From: Sipunculus nudus
Lineage: Eukaryota > Annelida > Sipuncula > Golfingiida > Sipunculidae
Length of the DNA stretch: 64,000 nt
Direction: 5' to 3'
NCBI GenBank assembly: GCA_026874595.1
Contig: CM049315.1
Span: 64,355,389 to 64,419,388, forward strand
Position numbers and translations under genes: made by a program. The notes below the pieces were generated by a model. That model worked only from the letters and a program-made list of their open reading frames with translations. It made no database searches and was not told the origin of the DNA. Shown piece by piece: positions 33,894 to 45,821 of this stretch; the first letter of the stretch is position 1, and each line of letters starts with the position of its first letter.

Positions 33894-36152
33894 GCTTACA
33901 GATACTGGCCTAATGTTTGGTCTGTGGGCGCATAATGACCACTTACAGATTGAGTTTGCGTTTCGTCCCAGTTAACCTATTTTTCACCATATGACAGATC
34001 CTGAACATAGAAAATTTCATGAAAGACAGAAATTTTCATGAAAAATGCACATATATGGACTTTTGTTCACAATGCCTGCAGATACTGGCCTGATTTTTGG
34101 TGTGTTGCTTGATAATGACCCTTTACAGATCGAGTTTGCATTTTGCCCTTGTTGACCTACTTTTGACCATACAACACTTCCTGAACTTAAAAAATTTTAC
34201 AAAATTTAACAAATGTTTCTAATTTGCCCCAGGCGGGGGCATTCGTGTCGTTCCGACACATCTAGTTTTAAAATGTCCTAGTCTGAAACTTGGAGGTCCG
34301 AAAACCTTCATTTTGCTGAAATCATAATGACTAAGGTAGATATGCAGGACTTAGGAGGATCAATATTAAATTTAAAAAATAAATCCCATTCATACTCCCA
34401 AACTTTGCACAGGTTCCCATTAGGCCTGTAGGCCTTGTTTTAATAAAAACCTATTTTCACACTGCAGGACTGCCTAATATCAAATCAATTCATCTGTTAT
34501 TCCTCATATTTACCATAAATATTTCTCTCTATAGTACCTATGTACATGTCAGAAATTAGGTCTGTATTATATAATTTAAAAAAGTTATGGGCCAAAACAT
34601 TGCACTTTATAAAAAATCAGGAAAAATATTTGGTCACTTACTAAAAAGAAATATTAAAGCTAGGGACTGTTTTTCAGTAATATAACTTTAATTTATCAAA
34701 ATTTAATTGTATACCCAAAATTAGATCAAAATTTTTGAAATTTTTGAAAATATTAGCAAAAAGATAAAATTTGTACCTTTAATTTTGCCCAAATTTGACA
34801 ATGGCACGTATTTTTCTCTTAAGTATATTTAATTTATTTTTCACAGCTGGGATACATGTGGATTTAATCTGTTGAATTCTAAAATTTGAAAGTAAAAGCT
34901 CAAAAATTATTCCAATTATTGAAGTTTTTCAGATTCTGCATTTTGTATATCAAAGACCCCACTCATGCTCACTACAGCCTTGCCTAGGTAACCTCATTAG
35001 TGATGCAGCACTGGCTTAACACCCCTGCTGTAATAAACATACACTTATTCTCATTGGCCCTACCCTTACACCCCCCCTCCCCCTCCCCCCCCAACCCAAC
35101 CCCAACCACCACCATCACAAATTATATTGCAATACATGGTTTTTATTGCCAACTGTATTTCTATAGATGTAAAGCTGTTTTTGATCCAATGTGCATAACT
35201 TTTCTTGAAATATTAATTCAAGAAGTAATCCAAGAACTGCCACATTGTTCTGATGTAGCATTTTTAGCTCAGCTGACTATAAGTCATCTGAGCTACAGTC
35301 GTGGTCCATTGTCCGTCGGCCGTCCAGCCGTTAACAGGGCACTTTTGGAACCGTTATACATATGATTCCAAAATTTTGTATACCGTTAGATGTCCACAAA
35401 ATCTCCTACCATACCGAAAATTGGGTCATGAGGACTTTGTTCCTTTGAGATATAAAGGAAAAACCTCTGTTTTCCATAAAAAAACCATTGTTACACTTCA
35501 AGGCTGCCTAATATCAAAACCACTGATCTGTTTTTGATTTTATTTAGTATTCACATTCTTTCATACATTTTCTATGAACATATATATAAAATTAGGTCAG
35601 TGTTGGGTATTATTTTGAAGTTATTGGCAAAAATATATTAGAGTTTAAAAAAAATCAGGAAATATATTTACTCACCTAACATGAGAATTGCTGAAGCTAG
35701 AGACTTTTTTTTTAGGAATATAACTTTATTGAATCAAGATTCAATAGTTCACCCAAAATTAGAGCTGATTTTTGCAAATTTTTTAAGTTATTAGCATAAA
35801 TAAAAAATCAGTACCTTAAATTTTGTCCAACTTTGGCAATGGCACTTTTTTTCCCTGTAAGCACTGTTGTTAAAATTTTCACAGCATATATACATCAAGA
35901 TTTAATCTTTTAAAATCTGAAATTTAAAAGGAATTGATTGGAAAGAGTAGCTATTATTCAAGTTTTCATACACCATGTCAAGTGTTGTTTACATCTATCC
36001 CACCTAGTAGTACAGCCTTCACTTGCATTATGTAACCCACCCCAGGCAGCTTGCCTGGGCTCAGCTTGGCCACTACTAGCAGGCTTCCCCTCTGCCCTGC
36101 ACTCCCCCCCCCCCCCCCCCCCAGATGGTGCATAAACTAGATAAATGTTATT

Positions 36153-38410
36153 GTATCGCCAGACATAGTCTGGAGATACTATGGTTTAGGCACGGTCGCG
36201 CCGCCGCCGCCGCAGAGATTTCTTTTGGACACAATTACTCAAAAAATATTTCACGGATCTTTACCAAACTTGGTATATGTATAGATATGGGTGAGAGGAC
36301 GACACCTATTTAAAATGAGGTCATGACCTCAACTAGGAGAGTGACCTTGACCTTGAATAGGTTCAATTTTGGGGAAAATCACACAAATTCTTAAATATCT
36401 CAAGAAAACGTGCATGGATTGATCCAAAAATCAAGTTGATCTAAGATCATGGATAGGGTTGTCATGTTCCAGAAACTGGTGGCGCCACCTATTATTCTTT
36501 ACTTGTTTTCATGCCGTTTAATATCCCCAAAATTGCTACTTGACAGTACTGTGAGCATTATAAGTCAAAAACTAATGGACAGATTTCTTTCATATTATGC
36601 AAATACATAGATATGGGTTATGGGATGATGTTTATTTAAATTGGGGTCATGACCTTTCCTATGAGAGTGGCCTTGACCTTGAATATTGCCATATATGGTG
36701 AAAATCACACAAAATCATTAATTTCTCAATAAGGGATTCATGCATTGGTCCAAAAATCAACTTGACCGAAGATCGTGGATAGTAATGTCATGTACCGGAA
36801 ACAGGTGGCGCCACCTGTTATTCTTTTACTTGTTTTCATGCCGTTTAATACCCCATCATTGCCACTTAACAGTACATTTATAACCTGTGAGCATTATAAG
36901 TCAAAAACTAATGGACAGATTTCTTTCATATTATGCATATACATAGACATGGGTTATGGGATGATGTATATATAAATTGGGGTCATGACCTTCCCTATTA
37001 GAGTGGCCTTGACCTTGAATATTGCCATATATGGTGAAAATTACACAAAATCATTAATATCTCAATAAGGGATGCATGCATTGGTCCAAAAATCAACATG
37101 TTCGAAGATCTTGGAAAGTATTGTCATGTACCGGAAACAGGTGGTGCCACCTGTTATTCTTTTACTTGTTTTGTGCCGTTTAATACCCCATCATTGCCAT
37201 TTATCTGTACTGTGAGCATTATAAGTCAATAACTAATGGACAAATTTCTTTCATATTATGCATATACATGGATATGGGTTATAGGATAATGTTTATTTGA
37301 ATAGGGGTCATGACCTTTCCAATGAGTGGCCTTGACCTTGAATATTGCCATATATGGTGAAAATCACACAAAATCATTAACTTCTCAATAAGGGATGCAT
37401 GCATTGGTCCAAAAATCAACTTGACCGAAGATCTTGGATAGTAATGTCATGTACCGGAAACAGGTGGCGCCACCTGTTATTCTTTTACTTGTTTTCGTGC
37501 CGTTTAATACCCCATCATTGCCATTTATCAGTACTGTGAGCATTATAAGTCAAAAACTAATGGACAGATTTCTTTCATATTATGCATAGACATGGGTTAT
37601 GGGATGATGTATATATAAATTGGGGTCATGACCTTTCCTATTAGTGGCCTTGACCTTGAATATTGCCATATATGGTGAAAATTACACAAAATCATTAATA
37701 TCTCAATTAGGGATGCATGCATTGGTCCAAAAATCAACATGTTCGAAGATCTTGGAAAGTTTTGTCATGTACCGGAAACAGGTGGCGCCACCTGTTATTC
37801 TTTTACTTGTTTTGTGCCGTTTAATACCCCATCATTGCCATTTATCAGTACTGTGAGCATTATAAGTCAAAAACTAATGGACAAATTTCTTTCATATTAT
37901 GCATATACATGGATATGGGTTATAGGATAATGTTTATTTGAATAGGGGTCATGACCTTTCCAATGAATGGCCTTGACCTTGAATATTGCCATATATGGTG
38001 AAAATTACACAAAATCATTAATTTCTCAATAAGGGATGCATTGATTGGTCCAAAAATCAACTTGACCGAAGATCTTGGATAGTGTTGTCAAGTACAGGAA
38101 ACAGGTGGTGCCACCTGTTATTCTTTTACTTGTTTTCGTGCCGTTTAATACCCCATCATTGCCACTTAACAGTATTGTGAGCATTATAAGTCAAAAACTA
38201 ATGGACAGATTTCTTGCATACACATAGACATAGGTTAGGGGATGATGTTTATTGAAATTTGGATCATGACCTTTTTCTTTGAGAATGACCTTTTCTATGA
38301 GTGTGGTCTGATATTAATTGTTGCTGAAGATGGGGGGCCTATTCTTAAAGGGGGGGGGGGATTAATTGTCTGGGGATACTATGGCACCTGCGGTGCCAAG
38401 AAATATCTAG
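36153..38410 (+). mobile_element. Family D element D1, complete
   Basis: GTATCGCCAGAC (36153-36164) faces a local near-complement GTCTGGAGATAC (36168-36179) and a 3' complement GTCTGGGGATAC (38368-38379). A GGCACC/GGTGCC hairpin (38383-38397) and ATATCTAG follow. A (GCC)n tract lies near 36198. The core is a tandem array of about 320 bp. No protein is encoded. Confidence 0.85.
36340..38290 (+). repeat. About 320-bp tandem array, 6 units, with GGTGGCGCCACC
   Basis: The palindrome or a one-base variant recurs near 36480, 36804, 37139, 37463, 37781 and 38103. Each unit also carries a 'gtggccttgaccttgaat' block, the complement of AAGGTCAAGG half-sites as in D2. Confidence 0.85.
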
Positions 38411-39507
38411 TTATTTTCTATATTTGATTCATTCTTATTCTAGGCTATGCTACATTTTAGATTTTGTATTGTACCACCAGGGTTACAATGATTAAAGTGC
38501 ACATTTAATTGTGTCCACAAAGTGGTGTATTGCTATGAAAGTGTGGATGTTCATCAGATAAGTAATTCCTTACTTCAGAAGAGTAACAACTTCACCAGGT
38601 GTGAAATTGACTATTAATATTATATCCAGTAATAAATTAAAGCTGGGATAGTAATTAGCACAATGATATTGTTTGTCCCTCATTCAACCAACAGTGTGTA
38701 TACTTTATATGAAAAGATGTTTTATTTTATCAAATTTACTGAATCTTTTATTTTATTTCGGTGAATAAAATTAAGCATAAACTGAAAACTCCAGTGTGCA
38801 AAACTTTTTAATAGTGATTCAAGGAATAATCTTGTAGATGCCATGTTGTGGCATTATTTTCTTTTAAATTCAGTTTAAACATTTTTGATTTAAAAATAAT
38901 AAAATATATGTGTATGCATAATATGACCCAATATGAGCTACACTCTGGATATATAATGATTGCAACTTTTGCAACAATTCTAATATTTTAACTTATATTT
39001 TCAGTTTTTTTACTCTGTATATATAATGATTTCAACTTTTGCAACAATTCTAATATTTTAACTTATATTTTCAGTTTTTTTTAATTAAAAAGTTATAAAA
39101 CTTGTAAATAAAAAAAATGATTCAGATAAAATCTTCTTAATGGGTGAGTGGATATGCTAAAAAAATAGGCTTATATATAGACTTAAATGCATTATTCCCG
39201 TGAAAGTGAAATAAAGGTATTAGTCCATTCTGTCCACTTGCCTGTCCATCTGTAAATTTTCATATGCATCACAGTATCTCAAAACTTTTACTGTTTTTCT
39301 TCATGACAGTCTTGTCAGAGTATTAGTTTGCAATCATATATTTAGAACTTTACTATAACCAAATAGGAATGCCCCTTTCCTCTTAGGTTCTCATATGCTT
39401 CTATAAATAAAAAACATTACAATAGAATATTTTGCATATTTTGCATTTGCAAAAATTTCAAACATCAGCTGAGCGCTGTGACCCATGGGTCCCTTGTAAA
39501 GTAATTA

Positions 39508-40417
39508 CAGTGAAACTCCCCTAAGCTGGACACTCAAGAGACTTGAGGATTTTGTCTGTGTTGATGAGTTGTCTTGTTTAGAGGAGGTTGGCTTATTGCG
39601 TCAATTCATCATTTAATGTTTCTGATATCCTATGTTTTCATTTAATGTACACCCTTATTTGAAATAGGCTACATAAATTTGATTTAAATCATTTTCAAAA
39701 TAGCTTAAATATGCTATGGCAATTTATACAGCAGCTAGGCCATGCAAAATAATCTTGGCAGTTTCACTTTAACGTACCATGCTTCATCTTCTTAGCAAGC
39801 GGCAGTTCATGGATGATTGCACTTGGCATATTGAAGATTGATTATTGACAGTATCCAGACAGCATGATTATTTGTTAAAGGATATGGTCTTCACTATGCA
39901 TTCACTGCATGGCCATAACAAAGTGCAAACTCACAACCTATAATTATGGCTCCTCGGGCTGGACACCGATCACAAAGCACGAAAGGCAGTCTTTGATGGT
40001 GCCTTTGTCGAATGTAAAGCTGTTTCAGTTTGAAAGCCTATTTTCTCCGAATTGACCTGCCAATCTTAATTGAATAATTATTGTGTTATTAACACATTAA
40101 TAGAAATATACAACAATTTTGATACTGTATATTTACATATAACATTCCAATGGTTCACCAAATTACGCTTGTCCCTGGGCTGTCGTGAATATATGAACAA
40201 AAATAGAACTTGCAATGTCTGTCCACTTAAGAGGGTTGTAATATATAGTGGATATGCTGGCGGGACGGGAAAGTTTGTCCATTGTCAGAGATAGTGTCCG
40301 CTTTACTGAGTTTACATTAAACATAATATAGAGGCAAAATTAATGGGACTGAGATTTAGTGTCCTCATTAGTGAGTTGACTGCCTTACTGAGTTGTCCGC
40401 AAGTAGGAGTTTCACTG
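39508..40417. mobile_element. Pogo/Tigger-like DNA transposon relic, 910 bp
   Basis: CAGTGAAACTCC at 39508 is the reverse complement of GGAGTTTCACTG ending at 40417, and both sides are flanked by TA. The termini resemble those of pogo/Tigger-type Tc1-mariner elements, which start CAGT and duplicate TA. The TIR seems to extend imperfectly (GGACACT near the left end, GTGTCC-like near the right). No transposase frame is readable, so it is a deleted or non-autonomous copy. Confidence 0.7.
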
Positions 40418-41010
40418 TATTTCAGAACTGCCAACAAGTCTGATTCAATTGTACTTAGTCTGATTTTTAAGATTTTTGGCAGGAGAAAATTGTAGTTGTT
40501 CGATTTTTGTATATTCTGGGAAAAGAAATTCATTCTGCTAAGCAAAAGATTTCCTGTCAGTAAATTCTGATTGAAATTCATGTGTTCATTTGTCATTCAT
40601 TCATTCCATTACCCCATTAATCCTGAGCTGTTAAAACTCGATCTATTGTAACTTTTACTCATTCAGCAGCATTCTGTAAACTTTGTGTGTGCATGTGCTA
40701 ATAAAATGTAACTTTCAACTGTGGCATGAGCATGCAGTGTAAAACGGACCCGTTGCAAACCAGTTTCTATTTCCTATCGCTGTGTCTGTGAATTTATTGA
40801 AATGCATGTGTTGACCTTTAATGAGAGTGATTTCTGGGACACCCTGCGTGGTGAAATGCAGCTGTGAACAAAAGTGCACATATTATAAACACAGGTGAAT
40901 GACCACAGCATTTGGTTAATTCTCCTGTGAGCGAGCTCCAATGAACGATGAATAATATGGTTGACTGACATTTGCTTGCCGCTAGCCCATAAGAATGGAC
41001 TCCTCAGTTG
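40418..41010. other. Intron sequence, no repeat recognised
   Basis: Single-copy-looking sequence with no supported gene. Confidence 0.5.
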
Positions 41011-43648
41011 TTTTTAGCTCACCTGACTATAAGTCATCTGAGCTATAGTCGTGGTCCATTGTCCGTCTGTCCGTCCGTCCGTCCGTCCGTCCCTAGATGT
41101 GGCACGTTTTGAAACCGTAAGACCTAAGAATCCAAAATTCGGCATAATGTTAGATGTCCCCAAGATCTCCTACAAAGCCAAAAACTGGGTCTTTGAGACT
41201 TTGTTCCTTTGAGAAATTAAAGAAAAACCTCAATTTTTTATTAAAAACCTATTTTTACACTTCAAGACTGCCTAATATCAAAACCACTCATTTGTTTTTC
41301 CTCATATTTACCATAGTTATTCCTCTATATAGTTCCTATGTACATGCCAGAAATTATGTCTGTATTATAAAAATTTAAAAAGTTATGGGCCCAAACATAA
41401 TGCATTGTGTAAAAAATCAGGAAAGATATTTGATCACTTAACACAAAATATGTTAAAGCTATAAACTTTTTTTCCAGTAATATAACTTTAATTAATCAAA
41501 ATTAAATTGTATACCCAAAATTAATTCAAAATCTTTTAAATTTTTTAAAATATTAACAAAAATAAATAATTGGTACCTTAAATTTTGCCCAACTTTGACC
41601 ATGGCACGTTTTTTTCCTGTAAGTACTGTGGATTTAATTTTCACAGCATGTTTTTTTTAGCATTTTGTCTGTAAACACTAAAATTTGAAACCAGTTGATC
41701 AAAAACTGTAGATTTTATTCAAGCTTTCAAGCACCATGTAACATATTGTTTACATCAAACTAGTGTCATGCAGTTTGCAAGTGCTCAGCTCCCCAACTTC
41801 AGCTCTCAGTTCCTAAAATTTGGCATACAGTTAGATGTCTCAAAATCCCCTATAATGCCAAGAATTTGATCACTAGGACTTAATACCTTCGAGATATTAA
41901 TGAAAAACTTCATTTTTCCATTAAAAACCCATTGTTATACTTCAAGACAGCCTAATATCAAAACCACTGATCTGACTTTAATCATATATAATATACATAT
42001 TTTTCTATATATTCTCTATGCAAATGCCAGAAATGATGTCAGTATTGCGTAATTGTTTTAAGTTATGGGCCCAAACATAATGCACTTTGTAAAAAATCAA
42101 GAAATATTTTTACTCCCTTAACAAGAGGATTGCTGAAGCTAGAGATTTTTTGTCAGGGATGTAACATTATTTAATCAGGATTCAATTAAATACCCAAAAT
42201 TAGTTCTGAATTTTTCAAATTGTATAAGTTATTAGTATAAATATAAAATTAGTACCTTAAATTTTGCCCAACTTTGACCATGGCATGTTTGTTTCCTGTG
42301 AGTACTGTTGATATAATTTTCATATCATGCACACATAAAGATTTCAGCTTTTAATTTGAAAAGCTGAAAGAAATTGGCCAAAAATTGTAGCTTTTATTAA
42401 TGTTTTAATGAGACCATGTCAGACCTTGGCTCTCTGTAGCACCTCTTGAGTCACCTGTATGTTGACCTGGTTGAACTTTCAGCAAATTATGCATGCTTGA
42501 GGCGAGACATGAACTGGGGCATCCAGGCAGCTTATTATATAATGGCCAGCCACAGTTGATCTAGGTGTCCAACCCAACTCATCTAGTAGTTTTAACCAAC
42601 AACATAACAATAAACAATAAATTAATAAATTTTTATTGGTTTTTAATAACAAATTAAAGAAAAATAGAAAAGGAATTTGTTAGTTGATAATAACAGGAAA
42701 TTAACTTGCAGTTACCGATGATATAAGAATCTTGTATCGTTGGATAGAATGTCATGCATGTATTCCAAATAACACCATGCAGTCACCTATGGTATTTTTC
42801 AGTTCAATTTTAATGATAAAAAAGTAAATCATATTATTCATTACTTTTCATTAGGGATCATATGAAGGAAATTAATGATAGACAAAGATGCAGTTGATAA
42901 TATTAATCTAGATTCCTACTGTGTCTAGTGTGTACATTGATGTGAAATTAGTCCAAAATAAATATATTACATTTTTTTTTAATATAAATAAAAGCCATAA
43001 AACCAGGTACTTATGATCATTATTTAAATGTGTGAATTTTGTATACTCTGGATTCTCAACATCATTGTTTGGTGAAAACTGAATAAATACCAGACATGGT
43101 GCGAATACTTTGCAATTGTATTTAAACACGAATATGAATTTGTACTCCATTATAAAATTTCTTTCATAAGAATGGGAATTCAGGTAAAAATGAAAGTATA
43201 TGATACCAGTGCAAATATTTTCAAAATGTATTAATGAATGCATTCATGAATATATTCTTTAATATTATTTTAATAATCATTTAAGTCATATTTTATTTGA
43301 AAAAATCATACTATTCTCTTATTATTTTTAATAAAAATTATATTTAGGACAATATTTGTAATTTTTCTAATAAATAGTTAAACTCTTATATTATATGTTC
43401 TGCTTATATTAGTTATATGGCCAAGTCAAAATCTGTGTGACAATCCCACTCCATTTGTTAATGAAATAAATGAAATTAATCCTCTTTCCTGTCTCCAAAG
43501 GTACTATCAAAATCATACATAAGCTAAACAACAACTCATAATACAGCTTATTTTTATTACCATATAAAACCAGCATGTGCCTCATTTCTAAATCATATTT
43601 TTTTATCATATATATCAGCTGAGCGCCGTGACCCATAGGTCCCTTGTT
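41011..43648 (+). mobile_element. Family A element, complete, uninterrupted
   Basis: Start at 41011 (T-run, AGCTCACCTGACTATAAG: one base differs from other starts), (GTCC)n near 41063-41092. The end is CAGCTGAGC 43616-43624, GACCCATAGGTC hairpin, CCTTGTT at 43648. Length of 2638 bp matches the copy at 30813-33437. Confidence 0.9.
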
Positions 43649-45680
43649 TTAGTGACTGACGCAATGTGGAGTCCATAGATTGCCCCTGCAGTTAACTGTG
43701 ATTGTAACACTCCATACACAACTGTGAGATTTAACATATATCCATGGATTAATGTTCAGTACATCTATGTGTATTGTATATTTGACCAGTTGAAAAACAT
43801 TACTGTTCTATTCTCAGCACTATTTTGCACCAAGGAAATAAAAATATGAACATGATAGTACACAGGCCTAAAGCATTATACAGGACTGCGATTGAATGCA
43901 AGATGTCTGCCGGGCTGTTAATGCTTTAATCCCCTTTAGACAAATAAATAAGTTGTTGATGTTACAGGTGCTTCATGCTTTCTAGAATGCTTATTTTTTA
44001 TTACAGGCCTTTTGACATACGACATAATGTGAACATTGGTATGTGAAAACCATAGGAAATACTTTTATTTAATTTCCATTCTAAGAGTTACAGATCGCAT
44101 CTTGCTATAACCCCCAGTTATCCCTTTGGTTGGCCGGCTATGCAGAAGAAACCTGAAACTTGTTGCGTTGCCGTCGGTGGCTAGCTTGCTGCTAAAATTT
44201 CCCGGAAAGCTAATCCTGACACCAATGAGACCTGACACACACACCCATTGGATGACATTAGATTGACATCATTTGAACCATGCGTCCATTGGTTGACCTT
44301 GATTTTATTTGCATAGACGTCATCTGACATCTGACCCGCCTTGTGACTGTCTGAGCGTTGATTTTTGCACAGGAGAAAGTTCCCACTTCGGTGGGCTCGA
44401 CGTGATACCTATCATCATATTTGTATTTAACTTACCAAACAAATTATCTGCATTCACTAAAAGGGCCGTATGCATTTTAAATGTGCCAGTTTTTTACCAT
44501 TTGATTCAAATCATAAGATAACACCAGGGCTAATAGAGTAAGTGCTGGCAATGTCAATATTTTACATTGTCAGTAATAATAAAGTCTGTCAAATTGCTGA
44601 TTATGGGTTTCGTCTGAAAATGCGGTGAAAAATAAAAATTGAATAATTTGTTCTTTTCCCTCTATCCTGAAATTTGGTCCATTTTTGTAAGGCATTTCAT
44701 TGTCGTGAAACGATTATACCCAATCATAGGCTTGCCCGCTCGTGGTATAGTACCAAGATATGCACGTGAGATGGAGGTCCCGGGCACTTGTAAGCAAATA
44801 AAAATGTGTTTTGGCCTGTGTTACAAATTGTATTTTTGAAGGTTATCCATTATATTATACAAATATAAAAAAAACATATGCCATATGAATAGGCCTGATG
44901 GGCGAACTCGTCATGTTTTTATTAAAGTAGTGACGCAATGTTGTAGGATTTAGCATCGTTGTCAACCGCACACCATGTTGTAAAGAGATCTTAACTACCG
45001 TTGACAGCACATTCCTTTACTTTTTGGAGGAAAATGCAAACATTTTCTAAGAAATATGATAATAATATGTTAATAAGTGAATTTCATGCAAAGTAAACAT
45101 TTGTTTCTTAAGTTATCAGAGGTTACCCATATGTTATTTACTGCAGCTGTATATCTATAATAATATTTATAATAATTGTACTGAAGGTGCATAGTATTAT
45201 CAATGAGGCCCATGACAAGGTTTAAGGAATTGACTCGCAATTTTATTGTATTTAATTTGTTACCTCTTATTTATTTAATTACATCTTTTATGTATTCATG
45301 GTGGTTTACTAAGATTTTCTCGGACCTCTTATTCAATTTATTTATCAAGTTTTTTTACGTCTTTTCTAGTGAGAAAAACCTCTCTTTTTTTTATTACACC
45401 AATAGACCTATCTGACACTTCTGCAGAAAACACGTTGTGAAAAGATGACCAAATTCTCATATTTTAAAATAACTCTGAATGTTAACTGTTTCTTAACTTT
45501 GTAGAAAATGAGGCCTTTTAGTTATCTTCTCCTCATTACTAGTTCTTCTTCAAAAAGTAAGTAATAGAAATTTTCTTAGAAATCAAAAACAAAAAAAAAC
45601 AGGTGAACACAAGAGGATGGAACAGATCATTATAGCAGTCAAAAGAAAACACATGAAACAGACTTTTGAAAAAGATTTTA
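43649..45680. other. Least repetitive intron segment
   Basis: About 2 kb without any of the element families A to F. It contains the motif cluster described at 44221-44323. Short open frames (for example 44309-44521) have no recognisable domain and no splice context. This is the best place in the intron to look for conserved non-coding sequence. Confidence 0.5.
44221..44323. promoter_or_regulatory. Candidate promoter/enhancer: CCAAT boxes, octamer, CRE-like site
   Basis: Within about 100 bp there are three CCAAT boxes: one as ACCAATGAG (44221) and two inverted as CCATTGG (44245-44251 and 44286-44292). There is also an octamer ATTTGCAT (44307-44314, POU-factor class) and GACGTCAT (44316-44323, CREB/ATF class). 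Each motif is common by chance. The clustering inside the only repeat-poor intron stretch is what makes it worth listing. Function is inference. Confidence 0.3.
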
Positions 45681-45821
45681 TTTTTTAGCTCAGCTGACTG
45701 TAATTAATGCATGGATTGTCATGAATCTTGCCTTGAATATTGACCATGACTAGTTTTGTCAGTTCCCGAAAAAAGTGGTGGTGCCACCTGTATTTTTTGT
45801 TATTTTAATGAATATTTTTTA
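45681..45821 (+). repeat. Short element fragment before an A insertion
   Basis: An A-like start (T-run, AGCTCAGCTGACTGTAATT) turns at once into F/D-type core text with GGTGGTGCCACCT near 45778. After the A element, similar text ends ATCTAGT near 50075, so these may be two halves of one host element. Confidence 0.45.

Larger units (their letters stand above)
28985..34265 (+). mobile_element. C-core/E-end chimeric element, 5' truncated
   Basis: 28985-30296 is C-type core (gaactgctgcaccc, repeated GGTGGCGCCACC variants near 29333, 29460, 29609 and 30166). Near 30297 it switches to E-type core (cgttgacctacttttgacc). The 3' end at 34230-34265 is the full E end: GGCGGGGGCAT, GTGTCG/CGACAC hairpin, ATCTAG. 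Neither the C nor the E start is present. Element F interrupts it at 30578-33893. Confidence 0.65.
28163..34440 (+). mobile_element. Family B element, split by nested elements
   Basis: Starts TCTAGCGAACCTGTGAGC at 28163. Its 3' part 34266-34440 ends CACAGGTTCCCATTAGGCCTGTAGGCCTTGTTT and matches the 7447-7613 copy. Its own sequence is about 28163-28980 plus 34266-34440. It sits in the A host between 28162 and 34441. Confidence 0.75.
27952..35260 (+). mobile_element. Family A host element carrying a tower of nested insertions
   Basis: The A start is at 27952 and the A text runs to 28162 (...aaaaacctcaattt). It resumes at 34441 (...aataaaaacctattttcacac), the sequence found without a break in other A copies such as 31030-31080. 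The 6.3 kb in between is a B element that itself contains further elements. The host's 3' end is not found before the next A start at 35261; the region 34930-35260 includes C-rich text near 35070. Confidence 0.75.
35261..39497 (+). mobile_element. Family A element (A' subtype) split by D1
   Basis: Start at 35261 (T-run, AGCTCAGCTGACTATAAG, GTCC). End at 39465-39497 with CAGCTGAGC, perfect GACCCATGGGTC hairpin and CCTTGT. It matches the 8285-12405 copy except for the insertions. The poly-C tract before GATGGTGCAT is at 36106-36122. D1 occupies 36153-38410. Confidence 0.85.

Noticed and set aside
34266-34440. Separate small element
   Set aside because: It matches 7447-7613 and is the 3' part of the B element that began at 28163.
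40070-40294. 74-codon open frame as a transposase fragment
   Set aside because: No pogo, Tc1 or other transposase motif can be recognised in it.
44730-44800. tRNA- or SINE-like look of the GC-richer stretch with 'ggtcccgggcacttg'
   Set aside because: I cannot fold a cloverleaf or find A and B boxes at the right spacing.
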